Origin: Caulobacter sp. S45
GTDB taxonomy: Bacteria > Pseudomonadota > Alphaproteobacteria > Caulobacterales > Caulobacteraceae
Assembly (NCBI RefSeq): GCF_009765965.1
Contig: NZ_LMUL01000003.1
Span: 23,817-87,816, forward strand
Length of the DNA: 64,000 bases
Direction of reading: 5' to 3'
Part shown: piece by piece, positions 29,462 to 39,303 of the stretch
Layout of the letters: each line of letters starts with the position of its first letter
How positions within the stretch are numbered: position 1 is the stretch's first letter
The notes under the pieces: generated by a model
What the model saw: the letters and a program-made list of their open reading frames with translations, nothing else
The model's database searches: none
Told to the model about the DNA's origin: nothing
Translations under genes and position numbers: made by a program

Positions 29462-30874
29462 CTAGAAGGGCAGGCTACGCCGCTTCAATTCCACCCGTAT
29501 GATGCTGGCCCGCCCAGGGTCGGGATAGACCAGGGCTAGCACGCTAGCGGAACGGTTTCCGGCGTCGAACGCTGCGCTGGCGGCGCGGACACGCTGGGCG
29601 GCCGTCATGATACGTTGCGCACCCGCCGTCTGCTGAGCCAGCAGCAGGCAGATCGCCAGAGCCGCGACGGCTTGGGACAGCTTGGGAAAGCGGCTCCACG
29701 CCTGATGGACCGGCGCGATCAGGGCCAGGATCAGGCCCGCCTGAAGCAGGCTGGTGAACGGGAAATAGCGGGTCGGCACGATGGGCTGGGGCAGTTCGTC
29801 CACTCGTCCGAACGTCGCCATGACCGCGGTCAGCAGGCTGAACAGGATCAGGTTGCAGCCGATACGCTCGATCCGCCCCAGGCCGCCGGGCGACCTCGCC
29901 CCACGCAAGGCCAGCAGACCTCCGCCCAGCGCGCATGCGATCCCGAACAGGTGCGCGGGGATCTTGGCGCCGCTTCCGCCCGACCAGGGCAGAGCGCAAT
30001 AGCCGGTGAAATAGACGAACATCTTAGCCAGGTGCGCTGGAGCCACCATGTTCATCTCGCCCAGATGCCGACTGGGCGCGCCGAGTCCGCTCATCGAAAC
30101 GGCGATATAGACGATGGCGACGGCGACGGTGGCCGCCAGCCGCCATTGCAGATGACGGTTGCGAACAGCGGCGTAGATCAGAACCGGCCACACCCCGAGA
30201 CCTGCCGCATTTCCAAATCCGGACAGCACGCCGCAGACGAGCGCCGCGAGGAAGAACAAGGCTCCGCTCTTCTCGCCGTCATGCAACTCAACGGTGCTGA
30301 GCGCCATGGCGGCGAACGCGGAAACGAAGATGTAGACGCTGAAGACCGGAAAGCTGCAGTCTTCGCAGGCAGCCGCACTGATCAACGTCATGACCACGAA
30401 CGTGCAGGCCAAAACCGCGAAGTCGCCCTTAGGCAGATTGCGGATCACGATCCCGGCCAAGACGGCCACCGACACGAACAGGGACAGCAGCGTCCCGATC
30501 AGGAACGCTGGAACCCGCTCCTTCCCGAACACGCACATATCCAGATAGGTCAGGATTCTGGCGAAGACGATTCGCTGATTGGTATGGGGCGTCCAGAGAT
30601 ATCCCAGCCAATTGCCTGCCTTCTGGGTCGCAAAGACCAGCGCATCCCAGTCATGGGGATCGCCGTAGGGCGCGGCGAGAACGCTTCTGGTGGCGGCGAA
30701 TACGAATATGGCGATGTAGATGATCGCGCAGAGCGAGGACAAAACCAGGACGCTTGGGTTAATTTTCGAGTCCACAATCCTTGCAGCGGTCGCCTGGGAC
30801 GCACCCATGGGCTCGGATAGCGGCGTAAGCTTTCCAGCAGCCGTCCGCACGCTTGCATCACGCCACATACACAA
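29462..30874 (-). CDS. Polytopic membrane protein, unknown function
   Basis: 470-residue integral membrane protein with about ten hydrophobic segments, for example SVLVLSSLCAIIYIAIFVFA, LIGTLLSLFVSVAVLAGIVI and SLLQAGLILALIAPV. An early conserved-looking loop with DPHDWDALVFATQKAGNWLGYLW, then TPHTNQRIVFARIL, recalls the periplasmic loops of oligosaccharide or lipid-linked glycosyltransferases (DUF-type GT-C folds), but no diagnostic motif is certain. The start is unclear: ATG at 30874 or, more likely, 30808 (MGASQATAARIVDSK). Codon usage is a little less GC-rich than the flanks. It is isolated from its neighbours. Confidence 0.75.
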   Translation of the reverse strand: MCMWRDASVRTAAGKLTPLSEPMGASQATAARIVDSKINPSVLVLSSLCAIIYIAIFVFAATRSVLAAPYGDPHDWDALVFATQKAGNWLGYLWTPHTNQRIVFARILTYLDMCVFGKERVPAFLIGTLLSLFVSVAVLAGIVIRNLPKGDFAVLACTFVVMTLISAAACEDCSFPVFSVYIFVSAFAAMALSTVELHDGEKSGALFFLAALVCGVLSGFGNAAGLGVWPVLIYAAVRNRHLQWRLAATVAVAIVYIAVSMSGLGAPSRHLGEMNMVAPAHLAKMFVYFTGYCALPWSGGSGAKIPAHLFGIACALGGGLLALRGARSPGGLGRIERIGCNLILFSLLTAVMATFGRVDELPQPIVPTRYFPFTSLLQAGLILALIAPVHQAWSRFPKLSQAVAALAICLLLAQQTAGAQRIMTAAQRVRAASAAFDAGNRSASVLALVYPDPGRASIIRVELKRRSLPF

Positions 30875-30950
30875 CCCCGCCGCGAATTGATCGCAGCGTT
30901 CTAAGTCGAGGTGTAGCTTGGGGCTAGACTATACCTAAGCTCGAACACGG

Positions 30951-32282
30951 CTAGGTTGACGCAGGTCTCGACAACAGGTCGTCCAGCGCATTCATCGCCT
31001 CGCGGCTTTCCCGGATCATCGCGGGGTCGATCAGGTCGGCCGGGGTCAGGCGGTCACGATAATGGTGTTCAGCCCAGGCGGTCAGCCGCCGATGCAGCGC
31101 GTCGGTGAGCCGATAGCCCGGATTGGCGGCGGTCAGTTGCGCAGGCGTCAGCACCACCCGAAGGCGTAGGCAGGCCGGGCCGCCGCCGTTGCGCATGCTT
31201 TCGCGTACGTCGACATATTGCACCCGGCCGATGGGTCCGTTGGAAGCGGCGATGCGCTCGGCCACGGCGTGGGCGAGCGGGTTCTCCGCCACGTCCATGG
31301 GCGCGATCAGCACCAGCCGATCCTCGCCGGGAACCTCGATCAGCATCGAGTTGAACAGGTAGCTGGCGATGGCGTCGGCTAGCGGCAGTTCAGCCTCGGA
31401 CACCTCGACAAACTGCGGTTCGAACAGGCCGTCGGCCGCGCGGCGCACCTTGTCCCGCATGGCGGCAGGGTCCTCAAAGGCGGTCTGGTGGTAGAACAGG
31501 CAGGTTCGGGCCCCCACACAGACCACGTCGTTGTGGAATGCCCCCGCCGCGATGGCCGCCGGGTTCTGGCGCAGGAACACCGGACGATGGGCGCCGTGAC
31601 GCCGGGCGACCGCCTCGGACGCCTCGCGGGTCTGGCGAGCGGGGAAAGGGTGGGTCCAAGGCACGTAGGCGTCGCGCCCATAAGCGAACAGGTTCACCCC
31701 CGGCGCGCCATGCTCGGCGCACAGGCGCACATGGTTGGCCGCGCCTTCGTCGCCGAGATGCGGTTGGGACGGCAGGGCGTCGTGGACGGCGAAATGGCTT
31801 TCGTCAGGGAAGATGGTGCGAAGCTGAGCCGCGGTCTGAGGGTGCTCCAGGCTGCGGTGCAGGTTGGCGACGAGATTGGCGGCGCTCAGATGGACGCGGC
31901 CGTCGGCGCTGTCGGCTGACGGGGTGACGGTGGCCGCGTTTGCCGCCCACATGGCCGAGGCCGACCAGGCCGCCCCGGCCAGCAGCGGCGCCGTCTTCCA
32001 GGCGGCTTCGTTCACCTGGGCGTCGGAACCGCCGAACCCCAGGCTGCGTAGGAAAGCGAAGTCCGGCCGGTCGTGCGGCGGCAGCACGAACTGAGGCACG
32101 CCCAGGTCGGCCAGCAGCTTCATCTTGGCCAGGCCCTGCAACACCGCCGCGCGCGGGTTGGAGAGCGCGCCGAAGTGGGTCTGGCTGGCCAGGTTGCCGG
32201 GAGACAGTCCCGCATAGTTGTGGGTCGGTCCGACCAGGCCGTCGAGATTGGCCTCGACCGCAGGCGCGCCGACGCCGCTCAT
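30951..32282 (-). CDS. astB: N-succinylarginine dihydrolase
   Basis: Second enzyme of the arginine succinyltransferase pathway, hydrolysing N2-succinylarginine to N2-succinylornithine, ammonia and CO2. 443 residues, standard length. It starts MSGVGAPAVEANLDGLVGPTHNYAGLS, the canonical AstB N-terminus. HNDVVCVGARTCLFYHQ and RESMRNGGGPACLRLRVVL (with the catalytic Cys) are visible. The ATG (32282-32280) overlaps the astD stop as ATGA. The open frame continuing upstream to 32498 is a shadow of astD. Confidence 0.97.
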   Translation of the reverse strand: MSGVGAPAVEANLDGLVGPTHNYAGLSPGNLASQTHFGALSNPRAAVLQGLAKMKLLADLGVPQFVLPPHDRPDFAFLRSLGFGGSDAQVNEAAWKTAPLLAGAAWSASAMWAANAATVTPSADSADGRVHLSAANLVANLHRSLEHPQTAAQLRTIFPDESHFAVHDALPSQPHLGDEGAANHVRLCAEHGAPGVNLFAYGRDAYVPWTHPFPARQTREASEAVARRHGAHRPVFLRQNPAAIAAGAFHNDVVCVGARTCLFYHQTAFEDPAAMRDKVRRAADGLFEPQFVEVSEAELPLADAIASYLFNSMLIEVPGEDRLVLIAPMDVAENPLAHAVAERIAASNGPIGRVQYVDVRESMRNGGGPACLRLRVVLTPAQLTAANPGYRLTDALHRRLTAWAEHHYRDRLTPADLIDPAMIRESREAMNALDDLLSRPAST

Positions 32283-33751
32283 CCGCGCAGTCCCTTGATC
32301 TCGCCGAGGGTGGGGACCGCGTGGTCGGCCTCGAAGCTGGCGACGGGATAGGCGCAGTAGTCGGCGGCGTAATAGGCGCTCGGCCGATGGTCGCCAGACG
32401 CGCCCAGCCCGCCAAACGGCATGTTTCCCGCCGCCCCCGTGGTCGGGCGGTTGCGGTTGACCACGCCCGCGCGCGACCGGTTCAGCAAGGTCCGCCAAAG
32501 CGCGTCGTCTTCGCTGACCAGACCCGCCGACAGGCCGTAGCGGGTGGCGTTGGCCGCCTCGACGGCCTGATCGAAGCTCTCAACCCGTTTCACCAGCAGC
32601 ACCGGCGCGAAGATCTCCTCGTCGGGGGGAACGATGTCGCTCACATCCAACAGGGCGGGGGTGACGAAGGCGGCGCTCAGGCCTTGCACGGCTTCGAACG
32701 GCATGAGCACGCGCGCGCCCTGCTTCACCAGCGCCTCGCCCCTGGCCTTGGCGGCGTCCGCCGCGCGGGCGGAGATCAGCGGGCCCATGAACGGTTCGAC
32801 CGCGCCGTCCCACGGACCGACGACCAGCCGGCTGGCGAGCGCGATGGTCGCCTGGACGATCCGGTCGCCCACAGCCCCGTGCGGGACTATCAACCGCCGG
32901 GCGCACGAACAGCGCTGGCCGGTGGTGACGAAGGCGGACTGGACCACGATGGCGGCGGCGGCCTCGGGATCGACGTCCTCCCAGACGATCAGCGGGTTGT
33001 TCCCGCCGAGCTCGAGCGCCAGGATCACATCGGTGCGGTCCACGAACTGGCGGCGAAAATGGGCGCCGGCCTCCGCGCTGCCGGTGAACAGCAGCCCATC
33101 GATGGGTTGGTCTAGCAGGGCGGCGCCGGTCTCGCGCCCACCTTGGATCAGATTGAACACTCCATCGGGCAGTCCGGCCGCCCGCCACGCCTCGGCCATG
33201 CGCCGGCCCGCGAGCGGGGTCAGTTCGGATGGCTTGAACACCACGGTGTTGCCCGCCAACAGGGCCGGCACGATGTGCCCGTTGGGCAGGTGGCCCGGAA
33301 AGTTGAACGGCCCCAGCACCGCCATCACCCCATGCGGCCGGTGACGCAGGACCGCCCGGCCGAAGCCCGCAGCCGCCTCGCGCTCGCCAGCCCGTTCGGC
33401 TTGAGCTGAGATGGAGACCTCGACCTTGGCGATCATCGAGCCGAGCTCGGCCTTGGTTTCCCACAACGGCTTGCCGGTCTCGCGCGAGATATCGGAGGCG
33501 AAGTCGGCTGCGTTCGCTTCCAGCGCCGCCTTGTAGCGACGCACGTGCTCGATCCGTTCGGCCAGGGGCGCGTCGGCCCAGGCGCGGAACGCCTTGCGCG
33601 CGGCGGCGACGGCCTCGAACACCTCGCGGCCCCCGGCGGATGGGGCGTCGAACACCACGGCGTCGGTGGCGGGGTCGGTGGAGACCAGGCGCGGGCCTGA
33701 ACCCTCGCGCCAAGCGCCGTCGAAAAATTGCTGGGCCAGGTCGGTGCTCAT
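32279..33751 (-). CDS. astD: Succinylglutamic semialdehyde dehydrogenase
   Basis: NAD-dependent aldehyde dehydrogenase (490 residues) of the arginine succinyltransferase pathway, oxidising succinylglutamate semialdehyde. ALDH motifs present are the cofactor-binding FNFPGHLPNGHIVPALLAGNTVVFKPSELTP region, GLLFTGSAEAGAHF, ALELGGNNPLIVWEDVD with the general-base Glu, and TTGQRCSCARRL with the catalytic Cys. It overlaps astA upstream (four bases) and astB downstream (ATGA), so the three genes form a tightly coupled operon. Confidence 0.97.
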   Translation of the reverse strand: MSTDLAQQFFDGAWREGSGPRLVSTDPATDAVVFDAPSAGGREVFEAVAAARKAFRAWADAPLAERIEHVRRYKAALEANAADFASDISRETGKPLWETKAELGSMIAKVEVSISAQAERAGEREAAAGFGRAVLRHRPHGVMAVLGPFNFPGHLPNGHIVPALLAGNTVVFKPSELTPLAGRRMAEAWRAAGLPDGVFNLIQGGRETGAALLDQPIDGLLFTGSAEAGAHFRRQFVDRTDVILALELGGNNPLIVWEDVDPEAAAAIVVQSAFVTTGQRCSCARRLIVPHGAVGDRIVQATIALASRLVVGPWDGAVEPFMGPLISARAADAAKARGEALVKQGARVLMPFEAVQGLSAAFVTPALLDVSDIVPPDEEIFAPVLLVKRVESFDQAVEAANATRYGLSAGLVSEDDALWRTLLNRSRAGVVNRNRPTTGAAGNMPFGGLGASGDHRPSAYYAADYCAYPVASFEADHAVPTLGEIKGLRG

Positions 33752-34752
33752 GGGGCGATCCTGATGATGTCGCCTTCGGACAGGCGCAGCGCCTCGGCGG
33801 TCTGGAGCGTGATCTCGGCCTCCTCCGCTTGGACCAGCACGGGCGCGCGGACGGCGCGGAACAGGTCGACCGCGTCCACGGCGATGAGCTGGCTCGGGCC
33901 GGTCACGTCGGAAACGATCTTCAGCCGACGCCTGACGCTGCCCTTTACGGTGACGATGTCGTCACGCCGGCAGGAGACGCTCGGCCCCGCGTCGAACAGG
34001 TCCACCAGGTTCTGGTAACGGAAGCCCTCGCGCTCCAGCATGGCGCGGGCGGCCTCACCCTCGCGGTGGACGCGGCCCACGCCCGTGCGCGCCGCCTCGG
34101 GCAGCAGTTCGAGATAGATCGGGTGGCGCGGCGCCAGGTCCAGGATGAACTGGCCGTCGGTGGAGGCGCTCATCAGGTCGGCTTCATCGAACGGGAGGCG
34201 GAAGAAGCGCATGCCCACCGTCTCCCAGAACGGACAGATCCCGTCGTCGTCGAACCAGCCGCGCAGCTCGGCCAGCACCATCTCGGCGAAGCGCTGAGGG
34301 TCGGCGGCGATCAGCATGTAGCGCGACTGGGCCAGCAGCCGGCCGGCCCCGCCCTTGCGGCTCTCCGGCCGCAGGAACAGCGAGCCCACCTCGGTCCAGC
34401 CGGAGCACTCGTTCACCAGCACCAGGGCGGAGTGGTCGAAGCGGGTGGCGATGGCGGACGAGAACTGGGTCATGTTGACGACCCGGAAGCTGAAGAAGGG
34501 TCGCTTCAACCCGACGGCGGCCTTGACCCCCGCCACACCGACCACCTGGCCGGTGTCGGCCTCCTCCAGCATCAGGGTGTACCAGGCCTCCAGCGGCGCG
34601 GTGGCGCCGGAGAAGCTATCCCATGAGGTCAGCAACCGTTCGCGCAGCGTCGGCTCGTCCTCGGGCAGGCTTGTGAAGCCACGCCCCGAGAGCCTCGCCA
34701 GCTCGGCCATCGACTCGTAATCTTCAGGCCCCGCAGGACGCACCACCAGCAT
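33748..34752 (-). CDS. astA: Arginine N-succinyltransferase
   Basis: First enzyme of the pathway, transferring succinyl from succinyl-CoA to arginine; GNAT-like fold, 334 residues. Typical sequences are MLVVRPAGPEDYESMAELARLSGRGFTSLP, LFLRPESRKGGAGRLLAQSRYMLI and ELRGWFDDDGICPFWETVG. It is first in the astA-astD-astB operon; astC (aminotransferase) and astE (desuccinylase) are not in the window, so that part of the pathway must be encoded elsewhere. About 90 bases upstream, before the OPT gene end, contain no site I can name. Confidence 0.97.
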   Translation of the reverse strand: MLVVRPAGPEDYESMAELARLSGRGFTSLPEDEPTLRERLLTSWDSFSGATAPLEAWYTLMLEEADTGQVVGVAGVKAAVGLKRPFFSFRVVNMTQFSSAIATRFDHSALVLVNECSGWTEVGSLFLRPESRKGGAGRLLAQSRYMLIAADPQRFAEMVLAELRGWFDDDGICPFWETVGMRFFRLPFDEADLMSASTDGQFILDLAPRHPIYLELLPEAARTGVGRVHREGEAARAMLEREGFRYQNLVDLFDAGPSVSCRRDDIVTVKGSVRRRLKIVSDVTGPSQLIAVDAVDLFRAVRAPVLVQAEEAEITLQTAEALRLSEGDIIRIAP

Positions 34753-34843
34753 GGCTTAGCTCTAAACGAGCCCTAGGCGGCAGAACACCCCCTCTGAGGC
34801 CTCGTCCAAGGGTCGTTCGTCGCCGGAAGTCGATTGGCTCGGC

Positions 34844-36844
34844 TTAAGAGGCGGTTCGGCGGCCCAGGGCGGCGATCCAGCGGTAGAGCCCGATCGTGAC
34901 CACCCCGAACGCCACCAACCCCAATGGCGCCGCCACCGCCTGGAAGGCCCCACCCACCAGGGCCAGGGGCTCGCTCTTACCGGTCGCCACGATCAGGCCG
35001 GCCAGGGCCACGCCCCACAGGCTTTCGCCCACGATCAGGCCGGAGGCCAGCAGCACGCCCATGCGCTTGACGCCCTCCCCATTGGGCAGCTTGTCGGCCC
35101 AGCGGTCGTAAGCCCAGCCGATCACCGCGCCCACCACCACGAAGGCGGTGGTGGAGGACGGCAGGTAGATGCCCAGCCCCACGGCGAGCGGGGGAACCGA
35201 GCCCTTCTTCGAGGCGCGCAGCAGTTCGTCCACCACGATCAGCCCGATCCCGACCACGACCCCTATGCCGATCAGGCTCCAGTCGAGTTGGCCGGTGATG
35301 ACCCCCTTGGCCAGGGCCGAGATCAGGGTGGCCTGGGGCGCGGGCAGCGGGTTGGAGGTCGCCGACAGGCCGGGCGAGCCGGCGAAGCCGTAGGCGCGGT
35401 TCAGCAGGTCGATCACCGGCGGGATCACCAGCGAGCCCATGATCACCCCCACCAGCAGCGCCACCTGCTGGCGCCACGGGGTGGCGTCGACCAGTTGGCC
35501 GGTCTTCAGGTCCTGTAGGTTATCGTTGGCGATGGTGGCCACGCTCAGCAGCACGGCGGTGACGAACAGGGCGAAGGCGACCAGGGCCTGGCGCGCCGCC
35601 GGATCGATATGCGGCCCCGCCACCATCAGCAGCATCAGCCCCGCGCCCAGCACCGCCAGGATCGCCAGCCCCGACACCGGGCTGTTGGACGAGCCGATCA
35701 ACCCGGCCATGTATCCGCATACCGCCGCGACCAGAAAGCCGGCGACCACGATGTAGAGCACCGCGCTCGCCACCAGCGGAACGATGATCCCGCCTAGGGG
35801 ACCGCCATGGAGAAACACCGCCAGCAGCACGGCCAGGGGAACCAGGCAGGCCAGGCAGATCAGCCCGACCACCACGATGGGAATGTCCTGCTCGGTGCGC
35901 GGCAGGTCCGCGCCCTGGCCGGACATGTGCTTGCGCGAGGCCGCCATGGAGGACTTCAGTCCGTTCAGCACCGGCATAGCCAGCTTGCCCAGGGTCCAGA
36001 TCGACGAGGCGCCGATGGCTCCCGCCCCGATGAAACGCACCTGATGCGACCAGACCGAAGTGGCGACGGCGGCCGCAGCGCCCGCCGCCGGATGCAGATT
36101 GGTCAGCAGCGGAACCGCCACGGCCCAGGACAGCACCAGCCCGACCAACATGGCCAGCCCGACCTGTAGGCCCACGAGGTGCCCGGCGCCCAATAGGGCG
36201 AACGACAGCGAGACGTTGAAGCCGGTCGCGCCCCGCCCGATGCGGAAATAGGTCCCGGCCTCGCTGGCGAACAACTTGGCGGCGCTGACGATGGCGAACC
36301 CGGCCGAGGCGACGGCGCCCCAGATCACCGCGGCCAGCCCGGCCTTGCCCTCGGCGGCGGCCTCGGCCTCGTGGGCGCGCGAGCCCACGCCGACCTTGAG
36401 CACCTCGGCGGCGGCGACGCCCTCTGGATAGGGCAGGTCGCTTTCGGTGACGAGCGCCCGGCGCAGGGGAATGGAGTACATCACCCCCAGCACCCCGCCG
36501 ATGGCGCAGATGCCGAAGGTCGGCAGAAAGGGGATGTGGCCGGTCCACCAGCCGATCATCACCAAGCCCGGCAATACGAAGATGATCGAGGACAGGGTGC
36601 CCGCTGCCGAGGCGACGGTTTGGACGATGTTGTTCTCGTAGATGCTGGTCGAGCGCAGCATCCGCAGCACCGCCATCGAGATCACCGCGGCGGGGATCGA
36701 GGAGGCGAAGGTCAAACCCACCTTCAGCCCCAGATAGACGTTGGCGGCGGTGAACAGCAGGGTGATCAACCCGCCCAACACCAGCCCCCGGAATGTCAGC
36801 TCCAAACGATCGGGCTCACGCCGAACGGCGGGGCTTGCGGTCAT
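34844..36844 (-). CDS. OPT family oligopeptide transporter
   Basis: Large inner-membrane transporter (666 residues) with about 14 to 16 hydrophobic segments. The N-terminus RLELTFRGLVLGGLITLLFTAANVYLGLKVGLTFASSIPAAV is the classic prokaryotic OPT beginning. SLRRALVTESDLPYPEGVAAAEVLKVG and a late GVVIGWAYDRW-type segment (VVGAVIGWAYDRWADKLPNGEGVKRMGVLLASGLIVGESLWG) are also typical. OPT proteins import oligopeptides or metal chelates; the substrate cannot be told from sequence. It is a single gene on the minus strand downstream of the SDR gene with 170 bases between. Confidence 0.93.
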   Translation of the reverse strand: MTASPAVRREPDRLELTFRGLVLGGLITLLFTAANVYLGLKVGLTFASSIPAAVISMAVLRMLRSTSIYENNIVQTVASAAGTLSSIIFVLPGLVMIGWWTGHIPFLPTFGICAIGGVLGVMYSIPLRRALVTESDLPYPEGVAAAEVLKVGVGSRAHEAEAAAEGKAGLAAVIWGAVASAGFAIVSAAKLFASEAGTYFRIGRGATGFNVSLSFALLGAGHLVGLQVGLAMLVGLVLSWAVAVPLLTNLHPAAGAAAAVATSVWSHQVRFIGAGAIGASSIWTLGKLAMPVLNGLKSSMAASRKHMSGQGADLPRTEQDIPIVVVGLICLACLVPLAVLLAVFLHGGPLGGIIVPLVASAVLYIVVAGFLVAAVCGYMAGLIGSSNSPVSGLAILAVLGAGLMLLMVAGPHIDPAARQALVAFALFVTAVLLSVATIANDNLQDLKTGQLVDATPWRQQVALLVGVIMGSLVIPPVIDLLNRAYGFAGSPGLSATSNPLPAPQATLISALAKGVITGQLDWSLIGIGVVVGIGLIVVDELLRASKKGSVPPLAVGLGIYLPSSTTAFVVVGAVIGWAYDRWADKLPNGEGVKRMGVLLASGLIVGESLWGVALAGLIVATGKSEPLALVGGAFQAVAAPLGLVAFGVVTIGLYRWIAALGRRTAS

Positions 36845-36974
36845 GCGAATCTCCGGCGGCCGAACGGCCAGACCTAAGCTGTAGCGCCAGACGCGTCCGA
36901 GCGGAAATCGCGAGTTTTGGAGCAGGCTTTTGCGGACCCGGATGATCCGCCGACATTGCTTCGCGGGACGTCAG

Positions 36975-37003
36975 GCGGAGGCGGTGAAATCCACCGCCTC
37001 CGC
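36975..37003 (-). terminator. Strong hairpin downstream of the SDR gene
   Basis: A perfect twelve-base-pair stem (36975-36986 with 36992-37003, five-base loop) lies 11 bases after the SDR stop codon on the minus strand. There is no clear T-tract, so it may be a stabilising or weak terminator hairpin. Confidence 0.6.
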
Positions 37004-37014
37004 AGATCAGAGCG

Positions 37015-37764
37015 CTAGCGCAGGCCGCCCGCCGTCTGGATCAGCTCGCCCGTCACCCAACCGGCGTCGGCCGAGGCGAGGAAGACCGCGACCCGCGCGA
37101 TATCCTCGGGCTGGCCGATGCGGCCCAGCGGGGTCTGGGCGACCATCTGGGCCTCCATCTCGCCGCCGATGATGCCGGCGGTATGGGTGCCCTCGGTCTC
37201 GACCCCGCCCGGATTGATCGAATTGACCCGAATCTTGCGCGGGCCGAGTTCCTTGGCGAAGGTGCGCGTGATCGTGTCCACCGCGCCCTTGGTGGCCGTG
37301 TAGACCGCCGCCGCCGGGGGCGTGAGCGACGTAACGACCGAGCCGATGTTGATCACCGCGCCGCCACGCTCGCCGAACTGCCTCGCCGCCGCCTGGGTCG
37401 CCAGCAGCAGGCCAAGCACGTTGGTGTCGAAGTGGCGGTGGAAGTGCTCCTCGGTGATGTCGTCGAGCGGGGCGAACTGGTAGAGCCCAGCGTTGTTGAC
37501 CAGGATGTCGGCCGGCCCAAAGGCCTTTTCGCTCTCGGCGAACAGCCGGGTGACATCGGCGATCTTGGCCACGTCGGCCTGCACCGCGATCGCCTTGCCG
37601 CCCGCTCCGGTGATCGCCGCGACCACCTTGTCGGCGCCTTCGCGGCTGGTGGCGTAGTTGACCACGACGGCGGCGCCCTCGGCCGCGAAGGCCTTGGCGA
37701 TCGCCGCGCCGATGCCCTTGGAAGCGCCCGTCACCACCGCGACCTTGCCTGCCAGCTTACTCAT
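37015..37764 (-). CDS. SDR family NAD(P)-dependent oxidoreductase
   Basis: Classical short-chain dehydrogenase/reductase, 249 residues, single Rossmann domain. Cofactor motif TGASKGIG (residues 13-20), NNAGLYQF, catalytic Ser in NIGSVVTSL and YTATK for the Tyr-x3-Lys pair. The C-terminus EDIARVAVFLASADAGWVTGELIQTAGGLR is typical of the FabG/glucose-1-dehydrogenase-like subgroup. The substrate is unknown. It is a monocistronic minus-strand unit between der and the OPT gene. Confidence 0.93.
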   Translation of the reverse strand: MSKLAGKVAVVTGASKGIGAAIAKAFAAEGAAVVVNYATSREGADKVVAAITGAGGKAIAVQADVAKIADVTRLFAESEKAFGPADILVNNAGLYQFAPLDDITEEHFHRHFDTNVLGLLLATQAAARQFGERGGAVINIGSVVTSLTPPAAAVYTATKGAVDTITRTFAKELGPRKIRVNSINPGGVETEGTHTAGIIGGEMEAQMVAQTPLGRIGQPEDIARVAVFLASADAGWVTGELIQTAGGLR

Positions 37765-37878
37765 GATTGTTCTCCGATCCTCGTTCGAGGCTCGTCATTT
37801 AGACGCTCGTCGAACTGAAACAAGAACGGTGGCAGTTATTGAAGGCGGAGAATTTCTATCAAGGGCGGGTAGGCTCGC

Positions 37879-39279
37879 CTACCGCCGCTTGAACTGCTTT
37901 TTGGGCGTGCCTTTGGGATCGGCCTTGTCGCCGCCGGGAGCGAACGGGTTGTTGCCGGCATTGCTCTTGATGGTGATGCGGATCGGCACGCCGGGCAGGT
38001 CGAAGCTCTCGCGCAGGCTGTTGACCAGGTAGCGCCGGTACTGCTCGGGCAGTTGGTCGGCGCGGCTGGCGAACAGCACGAAGGTCGGCGGCCGGGCCTT
38101 GGTCTGGGCCATGTACTTGGGCTTGATCCGCTTTCCGCTCACCGCAGGCGGCGGGTGGCGCTGGACGGCCATGGCCAGCCAGTCGTTCAGGTCGCGGGTC
38201 TTGACCTTGACCGACCAGTTGGCGTGGGTGGCGAACACCGCCGGCATCAGCTTGTCGACATTGCGGCCGGTCTCGGCCGACAGGGCCACCAGGGGCGTGC
38301 CGCGCAACTGGGGCAGGTAGCGCTCGGCGGTCTCCTTCAGCTCGGCCAGGCGCTCCTGGGGGTTCTCGACCAGGTCCCACTTGGCGATACAGAAGATCAG
38401 GGCGCGGCCCTCGCGCTCGACTAGGTCGGCGATCTGCAGGTCCTGGGTCTCGAACGCGTTGGCGGCGTCCATGACCAGGATAACCACCTCGGCGAAGGTG
38501 ATGGCGCGGATAGTGTCGCTGGTGGAGAGCTTCTCGAGCGTCTCCTGCACCTTGGCCTTGCGCCTGAGACCTGCGGTGTCGACCAGGCGCACGGAGCGGC
38601 CGTCGAAGGTCCAATCGACCGGAATGGCGTCGCGGGTGATGCCGGCCTCGGGACCGACCAACAGCCGATCCTCGCCGATCAGCCGGTTGACCAGGGTGGA
38701 CTTGCCGGCGTTGGGGCGGCCGACGATGGCGATGCGGACCGGCTTCTCGGCCCCGTCCTCCTCCTCGTCCTCGCCCTCAACCAGGTGCTCGGTATAGGGC
38801 AGCAGCGCCTCGTAGAGGTCGCTCATGCCTTCGCCGTGCTCGCCGGAGATGGGGATGGGCTCGCCGAGGCCGAGCGAGAAGCCCTCGCCGATGCCGGACG
38901 CCGAGGCGCGGCCCTCGGACTTGTTGGCGCCCAGGATCACCGGCTTGTCGCGGCGGCGCAGCAGGTCGGCGAAGATGCCGTCGAGCGCCGTCACCCCTTC
39001 GCGGGCGTCGTAGATGAACAGACATACGTCCGCATCGTCCACCGCACGCTCGGTCTGGGTGCGCATGCGCGATTGCAAGCTCTCGTCGTCGACGTCCTCG
39101 AAGCCGGCGGTGTCGATCAGCTCCAGGTCGAGGTCGCCCAGCCGGCCTTCCGCCTCGCGACGGTCGCGGGTGACGCCGGGCCGGTCGTCGACGATGGCGA
39201 GCTTCTTGCCCGCCAGCCGGTTGAACAGGGTGGACTTGCCGACGTTGGGACGTCCGACGATCGCGATTTTCAGTGCCAT
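37879..39279 (-). CDS. der: Ribosome biogenesis GTPase Der (EngA)
   Basis: Essential GTPase with two tandem G domains and a C-terminal KH-like domain, needed for 50S maturation. 466 residues. First G1 GRPNVGKST at residues 9-17, with DTAGF; second G1 GRPNAGKST near residue 186, with DTAGLRRKAKVQ. G4-like sequences are GANKSEG and CIAKWDLVE. The KH-like end carries VPIRITIKSNAGNNPFAP. A short acidic linker (EGEDEEEDGAEK) separates the G domains. It is 24 bases after bamB and probably in one transcript with the YfgM-like gene and bamB, a common arrangement. Confidence 0.98.
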   Translation of the reverse strand: MALKIAIVGRPNVGKSTLFNRLAGKKLAIVDDRPGVTRDRREAEGRLGDLDLELIDTAGFEDVDDESLQSRMRTQTERAVDDADVCLFIYDAREGVTALDGIFADLLRRRDKPVILGANKSEGRASASGIGEGFSLGLGEPIPISGEHGEGMSDLYEALLPYTEHLVEGEDEEEDGAEKPVRIAIVGRPNAGKSTLVNRLIGEDRLLVGPEAGITRDAIPVDWTFDGRSVRLVDTAGLRRKAKVQETLEKLSTSDTIRAITFAEVVILVMDAANAFETQDLQIADLVEREGRALIFCIAKWDLVENPQERLAELKETAERYLPQLRGTPLVALSAETGRNVDKLMPAVFATHANWSVKVKTRDLNDWLAMAVQRHPPPAVSGKRIKPKYMAQTKARPPTFVLFASRADQLPEQYRRYLVNSLRESFDLPGVPIRITIKSNAGNNPFAPGGDKADPKGTPKKQFKRR

Positions 39280-39303
39280 GAACGGCTCATGCCTGCGCCC
39301 GCC

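Noticed and set aside
34753-34843. Gap between the astA upstream side and the OPT gene end, searched for an arginine-responsive site
   Set aside because: No palindrome or known operator pattern stands out.
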